Source: Helianthus annuus (taxonomy: Eukaryota > Streptophyta > Magnoliopsida > Asterales > Asteraceae). Taken from it: 64,000 nt of DNA. The notes below the pieces were generated by a model, which did not search any database, was not told the origin of the DNA, and was given only the letters and a program-made list of their open reading frames with translations. Both the position numbers and the translations under genes were made by a program. Within the stretch, counting starts at the first letter, position 1. Each line of letters begins with the position of its first letter. The DNA lies in assembly GCF_002127325.2 (NCBI RefSeq), contig NC_035435.2, positions 128,689,893-128,753,892 on the forward strand, written 5' to 3'. This document shows, one piece after another, positions 44,686-56,786 of the stretch.

Positions 44686-45870
44686 GAGTTAATTGCCAAA
44701 ATCGTCCCTGAGGTTTGGGCGTGTTTGTCATTTTCGTCCAAAATGACTTTTTTTTACCAAATACCCCCCCCCCCCCCCCCCGATTTGTAACTTTTTGCCA
44801 TTTTCATACAAAAACTGCGTTAGAAACAATCAATCGTTTGATGAGGGTTTTTTTTTTTTTTTTATTTCACAAGTACAGGATCTAAAATGTAATTTCTTTT
44901 TAAACCTAAAACCGTCACCCTCTGCTTTCTCTGTCTACAACCTTCAAAACAAACCATCAACTATCACTCACACCGTAACTCACCTCCACTGTGTAATGCT
45001 CATAAATAGATATAAAACTAAGATGTATCGACCAGTACCCATCACTATATGCCCTTCAACGAAACCTTTTATGTATCGACCTATACGTAATGAAATAAAT
45101 TAAATTGAACATATTAGCTGAACTCATATTACAGTTGGGTAGATCATAAAAAAAAGCTAAATGGGTTTAAACTGTCATCACACTGCAGCTAAATGAAGTG
45201 GTTACCGGTTTCAGCCTTTCACGTTTTTGGGATACACGCATACCTCAGACAGAAAATAAACAAGGAAATTCGAAGTAACTAACAGAAACCATGAATCAAA
45301 TGGAAATTCCAATAATACTAAGACTACCCAGGACATGATTATATTTGGTTTCATAAATTTGTAAAATTAGCACATGATGATATTCTGTTTACAAAATATA
45401 ATGGAGAGGGATAAGAGGAAACAGAGAAAGTAAACATGAAACTAAGAACACTTGGAAGGTGATGTTCACATGTTTCTTATCAATAAGCAAAATGGATAAA
45501 TATGTTAAAAATAGGCATATGACTGTAATACTCCAGAGCATATAAGTATAATTCGTCAAAACGGAAGTTAAAGATACCATAATAGGCCTATATATAATTC
45601 TACAATTTGTTTTACATGTAAATCTTTACTTTTATAAAGGTAGAGTTTAAAAAGAAATTACATTTCAGGTCCTGTACTTGTGAAATTTCAAAAAAAAAAA
45701 AGAAAAAAAAAAAGAAAACTTACCAAACGGTTGTTTCTAACCCAGTTAGGCATTTGGATGAAAATGACAAAAAAGTTACAAATGTGGGGGGCTATTTGAT
45801 ACAAAAAAATCATTTTGGACGAAAATGACAAAAATGCCCAAACCTCATGGACGATTTTGGCAATTAACTC
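44686..45870. mobile_element. Non-autonomous MULE with long inverted repeats
   Basis: Inverted arms of about 200 bases: left from gagttaattgccaaaatcgt, right ending acgattttggcaattaactc. The flanks carry the 9-base duplication TAATTATTA (44677-44685 and 45871-45879), the mark of Mutator-like elements. Inside each arm are homopolymer runs (C run near 44766-44782, T run near 44851-44863). The unique centre, about 45100-45640, is not TE-like in appearance but holds no long frame; it may be captured host sequence. Confidence 0.88.
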
Positions 45871-46009
45871 TAATTATTATTTTGTTTAATCTCCTTCTCA
45901 TTTATCATATTATTTATTTGAATTAATTATATTTGAACATTTTGTTTAGTTTGGTATCAAATAGATTTTACGAAACTTTTTTTTTATTTAGTACAGATAT
46001 AAAATTAGA

Positions 46010-46514
46010 TTTATTATAGATATAACTTTTTATTATTAGATATATAAAATTAGATTTATTCAATTCGTACAATACACGGAGGTTTTTTAAGGATATATAT
46101 TTTTTATTATTTAGTACAGAAAATTACATTTATTCAAACCGTGTAATGCGCATATTTTTAAAGATGTAATTTTTTATTATTTGGTATATAAAATTTCATT
46201 TATTCAACTTGTGTTATAAATGAGGTTTTTTAAAAATGTATTATTTTATTATTTGGTAAACAATTGTACATTTATTCAACCCATGTAATACATGTGGTTT
46301 TAAAGATATAACTTTTTTGTTTGGTATATACAGTTACATTTATTCAACCCGTACAATATGGTTCTTATATATATAACTTTTTATTATTTAATATATAAAA
46401 TTATATTTATTCAACCAGTATAATAAATGAGGTTTTTAAAGATATATTGTTTTATTATTTAGTATATAAAATTTATTTATTCAACCTCGTGTAATACACG
46501 GGGTTATAACCTAG
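46010..46514 (+). repeat. Array of about seven ~70-base units ending as a Helitron 3' terminus
   Basis: The word tttattcaac (or tttattcaaa) followed by a c.cgtgtaatacacgg-like palindrome recurs at about 46055, 46129, 46199, 46271, 46339, 46406 and 46476. The last copy has the intact hairpin CGTGTAATACACG and runs into ggttataacCTAG, then T, the canonical Helitron tip (46511-46514). The other copies have decayed hairpins. The Helitron 5' end was not found. Confidence 0.7.
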
Positions 46515-46877
46515 TATTTATATAAAAAAAAACAAGTCTCTCAAGAGAGGAGTGCCGCCATCAAATTGAGGGTATGGAGGAGTTAAAAGGGAAGTTGACG
46601 TGACGCGTGGTAATTGGGTGTGTGTAAGAGAGGGGACTCCCCTAAGAGATGAGTGCCCCTCTCACCCTAAGTGCGTTGCTTGACTCATGCACGCTTACTC
46701 GAAGAGAACCATTTACGGCCTTACTACAAGGTTAAATGGTTTTGTACTATAGAGTTTTATACTTCTCTTAACAATTGTTTTAACCTTTTAGGATAATTAA
46801 CAACCATCTTCTAACCATTTATCTTACATCATAGACCTATTTTTTCTTCACTCGGTGATTTAAAGTAATACCTTACA
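46515..46877. other. Spacer between the Helitron tip and the MULE
   Basis: Contains two similar phrases, ctctcaagagaggagtgcc and cccctaagagatgagtgcc (near 46540 and 46640), perhaps the ends of another small element. No gene. Confidence 0.4.
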
Positions 46878-47439
46878 AAACAATTAGGGTAAATTACTTT
46901 TTGAGTCCCTGTGTTTTAGGGGTTTTAACTAGTTGAGTCCAAAAGCAAAAAGTTTAATGACCTGAGTCTCCATAAGCATTTTCTTTAACCATTTGAGTCC
47001 AAATTTCTAACACTGTTAGAGTTATTCTGTTAACTTTTATTAAATTACCAAATTACCCCTATACTTAAAACCAATTTATTATTATTAAAAATATTATTAT
47101 ATATAAACATACAATGTACAGATTCACAACAATCACACTCTCTCCCTAACTCTCTCTCAACAAAAACCACCACCGCCACAACGAATCACCACCGCCACAA
47201 CGATCACCACCGCACCACAACCATCACCATCACCACCGCACCACCTCCACCACCATCACCACCGCACAACCACCTCCATCAACACCACCACACCACCATG
47301 AGCTCCGGACGAGAAAGAACAGGAACAAGCACCGACCTTCTTCTCAAGCTAACCGTCCCTGAATTCGATTTCGTCTCTGAATCCTCCAACGCAATAGATC
47401 CAGATCTCGATCGTCAATTTCAAGCTCTCAGATCCAAAC

Positions 47440-47840
47440 TGAAGACGTATATCCGAGGCCGGACATCATCATCGGGACGAATCGAACTCCGCTAGGACGA
47501 ACACTTAGGATGTGTCCGTGCCATATCCAGAATCTCCGAAGACGAACTCCCGTCCGAGTGCGTATGGCCGAATGATGTCATCTCAGATCAACCACTATAA
47601 ATACTCAGCCAAGTACAAAACCAAGGACAATTTTCTGACACTCCATCTTAACTTTCTCTCTCTAGTTTCTCTCTCTAAACCAATACTTATCCTCACGCCG
47701 GAGGGTGGTCGCAGAGGGGCCCTCCCATCTCTGCGGCGAGCCTAACGGTTTTCTGTTTTGCAGGAACCTTTTCCGTCTCTCTCCAAGATCCAAAACCCTT
47801 ATTACAGGCTTCGGCCTAAATCTGGTTTTTTGGTTCTTCA
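47440..47840 (+). repeat. 5' LTR of the young Tat/Retand element
   Basis: 401 bases, TGAAGACG...GGTTCTTCA. It differs from the 3' LTR at three places that I can see: G/T in accaaGgaca, G/C in ctctctaGtttct and G/A in cacgccGgagg. No length change. Confidence 0.95.
47596..47603 (+). promoter_or_regulatory. TATA box in the 5' LTR
   Basis: TATAAATA in cactataaatactcagcc. Transcription of the element RNA would start about 30 bases on. Identical in the 3' LTR (56943-56950). Confidence 0.7.
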
Positions 47841-47842
47841 AT

Positions 47843-47849
47843 TGGCGCC
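47843..47849 (+). other. Primer binding site of the young element
   Basis: TGGCGCC starts two bases after the LTR end. It would pair with a tRNA ending in GGCGCCA, as used in the Tat/Athila branch (tRNA-Asp type), but the match does not extend clearly beyond this core. Confidence 0.55.
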
Positions 47850-47911
47850 ATCCGATCTTAAAGCTCTTAGTCCTTCACTTTAGTGAACTTCTTGAGCAAA
47901 AGAACTGACAA

Positions 47912-50900
47912 ATGGCGGCCCCAGGTTCTTTGAATCCGGGATCCACGGCTGTTAGCACGCAAGTTACTGCACCAGCAAGTGTTGTCTCTACGACCTCAGC
48001 TACTTTAAGCTCAGGTCCAGGAACAACTTTGCCATTCATCTTACTCCCTACTTCGCAAACATCAGAGTTCGATGCGGAATTTCTCGCCAAAAATGCAAGT
48101 CTTCTACGAAGATTAAAAGCACAACAGGCCAGAGATGAACAGATCCTCGGTTTGCGAACCAGGCTCTTTCATGACGAAGCACCAACGGGGACTATGGGTC
48201 CCACAATGATCACTCCTACATTTTCCACAGTCGTCACTTCGGAAACCTATGCGGGATATGTACAAGGTTCCTCCGGACCTTCGCCAGTAATGACTATGCG
48301 AAATGAAACACAGATGGATGTAATTAGCAATCCGGAACTTACCAAGCCGTACCATCCAGTTTCTATGACAGCCAAGTCGAAGTTTAGTGCTCGTATAACA
48401 CATGCCAAACTTCCTCCAAAGCTCAAAATGCCAACTACGGTGAAAAAGTACGATGGCACAACTGATCCGGATGATCATATGTTCGATTTTGACGGAGCTG
48501 CACGAGTTGAACAATGGCCGATGCCAGCATGGTGCTTTATGTTCGCACAAACTCTAACTGGAGCCGCACGAGTATGGTTTGATGCGTTGAATGAAGGTGA
48601 GATCAACGACTTTGAGGAGTTCCGAAGGTTATTCCTCCAAAATTTCAGCCAACAAAGGCACTACTCTAAAGAAATTACCGAAGTCCACAACATCCGAAGA
48701 AAGGACGGAGAGTCTTTAGACAGTTTCATTGACCGGTTTAACCGGGAAAGCATGCAGATCAGTGGGGTAGTTGATCAACTACGTATCTCTGGATTCTGTC
48801 ACGGCGTTCGGAACAATCAGCTAGTCGAAAAATTGCACGAAAATCTCCCAAAGACAATGGAGGTACTCATGGAGCGGGCCAGAGCTTTCGCTCGAGGCAA
48901 GAACGCATGTAATCCTGCTCCAGAGTCAGATCACAAGATGTCTTCGTGGAAGAAAAATGGTGGATCGGTGTTTGATAAGACTCCACCGGGGAACAGGGGA
49001 CGATCACACCCTTACAGTAGAAACGACAGACCTCCGCGAGGGAAAAGCTCCGGGTCAAGATTTTACAATTTATCGGATCTCTCCAAAACTCCCAGTGAAA
49101 TTCTCAGTGCGGAGGGGATGAATTTCCCCGCTCCACCAAAGCTTCGAAACCCAGGAGACAAAAATTCTAAGAAATATTGTGACTACCATCATGGTCGGGG
49201 TCACAATACAGATGACTGTTGGTCTTTGAAGCAAGAAATAGAAAAGGCAGTACGGTCCGGGAAGCTATCGCACCTAGTCAAAGAAGTAAAGGAAGGAAAA
49301 TCTTCAGGGAATTCGGGAGATAATCCGAACAATCAACCAGCAATTTGCATGATCCGTAGGGCAAACAACCAAGGCATCAAGCGGACCAGTCAGCATTTGG
49401 CCGCCTGGATGCAGCAACCCATTGGTTTCCCACCCGTCAGTCTGGAAGATATCAAGGACGGACCGGTCATAGTATCCGCAATCATCGCAGGACACAAGGT
49501 TCGAAGAGTATACGTCGACAGTGGAAGCGCCACCGAGATTATGTACAAGCAGTGCTTTCAACAGTTAGCCCCACAGACAAAGGCGAAATTGCTCCGAGTA
49601 TCAATGCCTCTGGTCAGTTTCTCCGGAGAGGTGGTCCAGCCTTTAGGCCAAATCACTCTGCCAACAACGATGGGGGAAGGGAGTTTGGTTCGAACTGTCA
49701 ATTTGACGTATCTAGTGGTTGAGGCAAGGTCCGTCCACAATGTCATACTAGGAAGACCTGGTATGTGCGCCTTCGGAATGATCAGTTCAACCATACATGG
49801 AGCATTAAAATTCCCCACCGAAGCGGGAATAGCAACACTGTACTCCGAATCAACGATCGGTGTAGCCGAAATACGACAGAGCGATGGTAATGCCGAGCCC
49901 CCTAATACTCTCACAGAAGAATGGGCTATACACCCACATTTTCCTGAACAAAAAATTGCAGTCGGGGCTCAACTTCCCAAGCAAACCAAGAAGAAGTTGT
50001 GGAAACTACTGTCCAATTCACTTGACGTGTTCGCCTGGCAAACCTCCGACATGGTTGGAGTTCCCCGGTGTTTGGCCGAACATAAGTTAAAAGTGTCACA
50101 CTCAATAAAACCAGTAGCCCAGAGAAAAAGAAACATGGCTCCGGCTCGTAACAAGGCCATCTCCGAAGACGTACGAAAGTTGCTGAGCGCCGGTATTATA
50201 AGAGAGGTACGTTACCAAACCTGGGTCTCCAATCCAGTGATGGTAACCAAGAAGGACAAAACCTGGAGGATGTGCGTTGATTTTTCCGATCTAAACAATG
50301 CGTGTCCGAAGGACTGCTATCCTTTACCGGAGATTGATTTAAAGATAGACTCCCTCTCAAGTTTCCGTCTCAAATGCTTCCTAGATGCGTATAAGGGTTA
50401 TCATCAAATCCAAATGGCTTCGGAGGACGAAGATAAGACCGCGTTTGTAACAAATGAGGGTCTGTTTTGTTATACTAAAATGCCATTCGGTTTAAAAAAC
50501 GCCGGAGCCACGTACCAGAGGTTAATGGATAAAGCGTTCAAAGATCAGATCGGAAGAAACTTGGAGATCTATGTTGATGACTTAGTCATAAAAAGCCGGG
50601 CCGAAGACGACATGATAGATGACATACTTGAGACCTTTACAAGGCTTCGGAGTATCAACCTAAAACTCAATCCCAAAAAGTGCTCTTTCGGCTTGGAGGA
50701 GGGAAAATTCCTCGGGGTGTGGGTTACACGATCCGGAATCCAGGCGCATCCTGATAAAATCAAAGCGGTAGTCTCCATGCAGCCTCCTAAAACCATCAAA
50801 GAGATCCAATCTCTAAATGGAAAACTCGTCGCCCTTCACCGTTTTGTTTCAAAAGCGGCAGATCGTGCCATCCCTTTCATGAATGTATTAAAAAAGCGAA

Positions 50901-53124
50901 CGGCAAAAGGCCAAATAGAGTGGACGTCAGAAGCAGACTCGGCATTTCAGGAGTTAAAGGTATGCCTCGGGTCCTTACCCACTTTGACCGCACCAGCTAC
51001 CGGAGAAACTGTCACGGTATATCTATCTGCGTCCCACTTTGCGATAAGTGCAGTACTCGTAGTACACCGGAACCAGGCACAAATCCCGGTCTATTACGTA
51101 AGCCGTATCCTGAAAGACTATGAAACTCGGTACCCGATGATCGAAAAATTGGCACTCGCCTTGGTACATGCTTCCAGACGCCTCCGAAGGTACTTCCAAG
51201 CTTTCAATATAGAAGTACAGACTGATCTCCAGATCCAGCAAATCCTCAGGAAGCCAGAGGTCTCCGGACGTCTCACTAAATGGGCAATAGAGCTCAGTGC
51301 CTTTGATATCACCTATCGTACCAGAGGTCCAGTAAAAGGACAGGCAGTAGCAGATTTCCTCACCGAGGTCCCGACCGGAGAAAGCATCAAGGAAAAACCC
51401 ATCTTACCGAAGGTATGGAACCTGTATACGGACGGGGCCTCCAGTAAAGAAGGGTCGGGAGCAGGGTTAATCCTAATAGATCCGGAGGGCATAGAATACA
51501 CTTACGCGCTGCGTTTTGAATTTAAGACGTCAAACAATGAAGCAGAATATGAGGCTCTCCTTGCAGGCCTGCAAACTGCAGCCAAAGCAGGTGCAACCTC
51601 CGTATTAGCTCATGTCGATTCACTATTGGTAGCCAACCAAGTCAGCGGCGAGTACGAGGCACGAGAAGATAATATGGTTCGGTATCTTCAGCAGGTCAAC
51701 AGTTTAATCTCCTCTTTCGATTCCTGCAAAATAGTGCACATACCGAGGAGCAAAAACAAAAAAGCCAATGCTTTGAGCAAACTGGCATCCGTGGCATTCT
51801 GTCATTTATCAAAAGAGGTCCTAGTCGAGACCCTGCAGATTCCGGCCATCCAACAGACGAAGCCAGTTATGTCAATTTCCATGTCCGAAAAGTCTTGGAT
51901 GACTCCGATCGTAGATTACTTGAGAAATGGGACGCTTCCGGAAGACAAGGCTCAGGCACGGAAACTAAAAGTGAAAGCGCTGCAGTATCAGATGCACGAT
52001 GGTCAACTCTACAGAAAAACCTTTTTAGGTCCGCTCCTAAAATGCCTAACCCTAGAGGAAGCAAGTTACGTTATAAGGGAGATCCACTGGGGAATATGCG
52101 GCATCCACGCGGGGCCGAGGATGGTTATAGCAAAAGTCATGAACGCCGGTTATTTCTGGCCAGGAATGCACCAAAGCGCGATAAACGAGCTCCAGTCCTG
52201 CGAAGACTGCCAACGCCATGCTCCCGTAAGCCATCGTGCCAAAAACAACCTCGTCCCGTGACCTCGGCCTGGCCGTTTCAGAAATGGGGAATTGACATCG
52301 TAGGTCCTTTCCCTGTCTCCACCGGAGGGGTAAGGTTCCTGCTGGTTGCCATCGACTATTTCACTAAATGGGTCGAAGCTAAACCCCTTCGGACGATCAC
52401 GGGAGACCAAGTGCTGAGGTTCGCATGGGAAATCATAGTGTGCAGGTTCGGAATGCCTCTTTGCATAGTAAGCGACAACGGGAAACAATTTGCAGAAAAG
52501 CCGTTTAAAACGTGGTGTCAAAGAATGAAGATAGAACAGTGTTTTGCTTCGGTAGCCCACCCCCAGGCCAACGGGCAGGTGGAAAGAGCTAACCGAAGTA
52601 TCGTAGAGGGCATTAAAAAGCGACTGGGAAAGGAGGGCGTCTCATGGGCGGATGAACTCCCACACGTCCTATGGGCGCACCGTACCATGCCCAAAACAAG
52701 CAACAAGGAAACCCCTTTTAGTTTGACATACGGAACCGAGGCCGTCATACCTGCCGAAGTAGGGATCCCCACTCCGCGCGTACAACAGAGTCAAGAAGAG
52801 AATGAACGAGAGCTCCGTTTGAATCTTGATTTAATCGAGGAAAGGAGAGAGCTTGCAGCGATCCGGGAAGCTAAGTATAAAAAAGAGTTGGAAAAACACT
52901 ACAACTCTAAGGTAAAAGAAGCCCGGTTCAAGGTAGGAGAGTACGTGATGCGGAGCAACGAAGCGAGCTTGACGGAAGGAACGGGGAAACTAGCCCCCAA
53001 GTGGGAGGGACCTTACCAGATCAAAACGGCCGGAAAAGACGGGGCGTACACCCTATGCAAGATGGATGGAACCTCCGTCCCGCGTACTTGGAACGGAGTA
53101 CATCTGAAGAAATGCTATCTTTAG
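47912..53124 (+). CDS. Tat/Retand gag-pol polyprotein, one frame break
   Basis: One frame of 1449 codons from 47912 to 52261, then a shifted frame to 53124. Order: N-terminal gag; retrotransposon gag domain (WCFMFAQTLTGAARVWFD near 48525, ESLDSFIDRFNRES near 48710); zinc-knuckle-like CDYHHGRGHNTDDC (49180-49222); protease with DSGS at 49517; reverse transcriptase with YVDD near 50570; first RNase H; second archaeal-type RNase H starting LYTDGASSKEG near 51420; integrase with zinc finger (H, H, CEDC near 52085-52210), catalytic Asp in GIDIVGPF (52290) and SDNGKQF (52475), Glu in GQVERANRS (52580), and an LAPKWEGPY module near 52990. The break lies at about 52255 between zinc finger and catalytic core. 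It makes the replication proteins of the element; this copy would need another source of integrase unless the shift is bypassed in translation. Confidence 0.93.
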
Positions 53125-53714
53125 GGCTATGTTATGAAATAAATAAATTGTAAAAACGGAAGCCGTGAGCTCCGTCATCTCTTTCAATTTTTCATGTAAA
53201 GCGGATGTTTTTTCCCGCCCAAGTTATATTACAAGAACCGCAGAGGGCTGTACCTGTGGATTTACTGAAAATGTTTTTACTCTATACTCATCGGAGAAAT
53301 TTAAAACTCCGAGCCAAATCAAGCGTTGCAACTTATGAAAAATTACCGGCCGAACCCAGGGACCCAACCCTAAAAGGAAAGGACGAACTGGCATCGTTCG
53401 TATCTTCCTTCAAAATTATCCTTACAAAAAAAAATGGATCCGCACCAAACAAAAGAACGTTCTGAAAAGATTAAAAATGTACACATCAAAAGCATGGACG
53501 CATGTAAAAACAGTTACATCAAATATAACCGGATCTAAACAATCCGGAACAAAATGAATATCATTCACAAAAAAGGATAAATTGTTTGAAGTAAAAACAT
53601 CATTACAAATCAACAGCCTGTCAAAACACTGGCCGAAACCGCCATTCAAGGATGCTGTCTAAATTAGCTAAAAAATCCCAAGGTGCATGCCCCAAGGAAC
53701 TGAGCATGTCCACC
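53125..53714. other. Region between gag-pol and the antisense gene
   Basis: Holds the 3' ends of the two convergent units. Short frames only. Read on the minus strand it would include the 3' UTR of the antisense gene. Confidence 0.5.
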
Positions 53715-56394
53715 TCATTTCTCCGAAGAATCGTCATTGGCAAATTGAAGGGCTTTCTTGATCTCAGAAAGGGGCGCGTCGCTGAGCTTGGGAAGATCCT
53801 CGACCACTGGAAATTTGAGGGTATCAAAACAAGCAATCGCCGTCTTTAGTTCCTCTGAAGCATTACGGTTCAACAGCGGAACCTCCTTATAAGGAGTTTT
53901 TCTCTGCAAAGCATGAACGTAACCAGCATGCAGACCCGAGTTAACGCCCACCACGCTCATCGCATTGTTAACCCCAGCCACAGCAGCAGTCATCTCCTTG
54001 CCTTTGTGTATGTTTTTCGCTAGAAGTTGTGCTCCCTCCGAAAGCATCCAAACCTTCGTCTCCTGGAGATCATTCACTTTCGCTCTCAGAGTCGCATTTT
54101 CTGCCTCCATCTCTTCGATACGATCCTTCAAATCGGCCTCCCCTGATTTAAGTGCATCATGCTCTAGGGAAAGTGTTAGAAAAACAGAAGAAGAAATTAA
54201 CAAAACAAAGGGAAGGACGTACCAGCCATCATGCTCTCATAAGCAAGACGAGCACTGGTGAGAGACTCCTCCATCTTCGCCAAAATTTTCTCATGTTCTT
54301 CATCTTTCTGCTTCATTGATTCGGAAAATTTTTTGAACTCCGAGGAAATTTTATCTCTATCTTCAGCAACGGCCGCGGCAGCCGCTTGCGACGATTGATT
54401 TTGAGCAATCAAAGAGTTAACCTTCTCCTGTTGGGTCCGGAGGTCCTGGGCCATTTGGGCTACCTTCTTCTCCACCTCCGGGCTCTTGAGAACTTTACGC
54501 TTCAAAGAGCGAACTTCTTTGTCCAAATTTTCTCGCACACTCTCTGCCTCGACCCACCTGCGGTAAAGCTCCGTCACAAAGATATTAGATTGAGCCTGGT
54601 TAGTCAAAACCGCGGCTCCCAAATCAGGATTCTTCATCTTATGGCTCCTGACATGGTCAGTTGGAGTATTAATATTGAAAAGCATCGTTCTGGCTGTTAA
54701 GGTATCCATCACCGTATCTTTGTTCCGGATGTCCCACTCGGGAATGAATTTTTCCTCGGCGGTTGAGGGGTCGATGTCCATATCATCCGAGAACAGATCT
54801 GCATATCGAAAAAAGGACATCAACTCAGGTCCGAACCATGATGAGGGAAGTGAAGACATTGATCTTCCCCATCATCCATAAAACAGTCCGGACCCAAAGA
54901 AGAGCCCAAGTGCGTACCTGAAAAAGTTACCACCTTCGGCCCACTAGGGGCCTTTCCTTTATCCCCACCTTCCGGATTCTCCATCTCCATACTCTCCACC
55001 TCGCTATCCGGGACAAAACCACCCGAATAAGCTGGAGTCGGCCCGCTTCGAGCCAAAGCTGCTTCTTCCCTCGAACTCTTACCTCCAGAAAGATGTTCAT
55101 CAAGTTCCTCCATCACACTGCCTCCAGAACGAGAACCCCCCTTCGTCTTCTTCAATTTGGGTGGCGGAAGAGGATCGGAGGAGCGAATCTGAACTGTTTC
55201 ACCCTTCCTCTTGCGAGAACGGATCAGCAGGTCCGTATCCGCCCCGATACTTTTGCTCTGTAAGGATGAAGGCCGATACAAAAGAGCGTCGTCCAAATTG
55301 CGGATTTCCGGATCACTATCCACATCATCCAAAATGGATTTTCGCCCAGCCTGAGATCCGGAAGACCCATCAGCTCCCTTAGAAGAAGTTGGAGCAAGAG
55401 AAGCTGTCCTATTAGCGGCTTGCTCGGAAGGATTCTCGGGGACGGAAGAAGTCGCCTCAGCAGCAGATGATGTAGCTGCATTAGGATCAGCGATGGCACG
55501 AATAGGATGAGCCGAAGCAGCTATCTGTTTCATCAATGAAGCCTCCCCTTCAGGTTGTTCCTCAAAATCAAAATCAAGCACATCCATGTTCGGAACCTTC
55601 AGAGCGTCAAGAAGCGACATCGTAACACCTGCGTTCACAAAAAACAGGGAAGTTAGCAAAACAAATAAGGATGCCGTAGGGGATGCAAAGAGCCGAAACT
55701 TACGATCACGCTTTCGGCGAATGATCGGCCAATCCCTATCCCCTCGGACCCACGTAAAACTAACTCGACCTAACCAAAGAAAATGTTCGGGAAGGGGACG
55801 AATAGGGGACTGATGCTCGACCAAGGAACGACCCAAATCTTTGTTAAAAACAAAACTTTCATCCAAGTCAAAGGACATCGACTGGTCCTTGAAACGCCAC
55901 CTCATGTCCTCCGGAAGACAGCGATCGTCTAACCAGAAGAAGTTATCCTTCCAGTTCTTTAAACTAGTCCGCTCGTTTGAGGAGGGAGAAGGGACGTTCT
56001 CCCGATGGGCGAACGTATACCAGTCTCCGGCCGTAATAAACTTGTAGAAATACCGGAAAACATTTAAATCCGGCTTCTGGCCAAGGGCCCGGCATGAAAG
56101 TTCAAAGTGATTTATACGGCTAAGGCCGAAGGGGTTAACCTGACTAATGTGAACCCTAAAAAACTGCAAAACCTTAATCAAAAAACGGAAAAAGGGAACC
56201 CTATAGTTAGCAAAATTGCAAACACGGGTATAAAAGGCAAACTTCCCTTGACGGAATGGATATATAGCCTCCATACTAGAGGGAAGGGTCGGATGAAGAT
56301 CCAAAGGAATCCTATACTCTCTAACAAACTTGTCAAAATGACGAGGAGTAAGGACACTAACGCTATCCGCAAGGTTATCCTTGCCAGGAGCCAT
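53715..56394 (-). CDS. Antisense four-exon gene of the Tat/Retand element (putative gypsy-type transposon protein)
   Basis: Exons 56394-55704, 55628-54918, 54798-54223 and 54163-53715, each with GT/AG borders (introns of 75, 119 and 59 bases), join in one frame of 808 residues with no stop. The first exon resembles the domain annotated in plants as putative gypsy type transposon (Transposase_28): DKFVREYRIPLDLHPTLPSS, FCNFANYRVPFFRFL-like, QVNPFGLSRINHFELSCRAL. The middle is Ser/Glu/Asp-rich with basic RKRKGE, and residues after about 560 form long heptad-rich coiled coils (KVNSLIAQNQSSQAAAAA, ADLKDRIEEMEAENATLR). The end reads SDAPLSEIKKALQFANDDSS. The first intron has a length divisible by three and no stop, so it may be retained. 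Name aside, no transposase catalytic motif is visible; function unknown. Additional antisense ORFs at this place are known from the Tat lineage. Confidence 0.8.
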
Positions 56395-56775
56395 GATCTA
56401 AAAAGATAAACAGAGAAGGGACGCACCTTTTCAGAAGTAGAAGAAGAAGAAGACAAAGAGGATTTGCAGGAGAAAGATTCAACTAAACAAAGAAAAATGA
56501 GAAAGATTCACCATATATATAAGCACTTAGGTCGGTTAAGGGGTTGTCAAATCACCCCGTCGCATCAAGAGCGTCCCCACGAATTCCAACGCAAGGGTTC
56601 ACAAGACTCACATGTAGGTGACCAACGGACAAATCACAGACATCACCCACGACACGTCACTTCCACTCAGAATGTTCCACGTCATTCGTTAGAACCATTC
56701 CCGTAACGACACGTCATCCGAATAAGACAAAAGTTTAAAAAATCAGTTTGCAAAGTCTTCACCAAGACTAAGCAA
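56395..56775. other. Leader region of the antisense gene, before the polypurine tract
   Basis: Between the ATG of the antisense gene and the 3' LTR. On the minus strand an AT-rich cttatatatatggtg lies near 56509-56524, about 120 bases before the ATG, a possible TATA box for the antisense gene. Confidence 0.5.
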
Positions 56776-56786
56776 ACTAGGGGACT
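56776..56786 (+). other. Polypurine tract
   Basis: actaggggact directly before the 3' LTR start TGAAG at 56787, the expected plus-strand primer position. The reversed element has gactggggggact at the same place. Confidence 0.65.
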
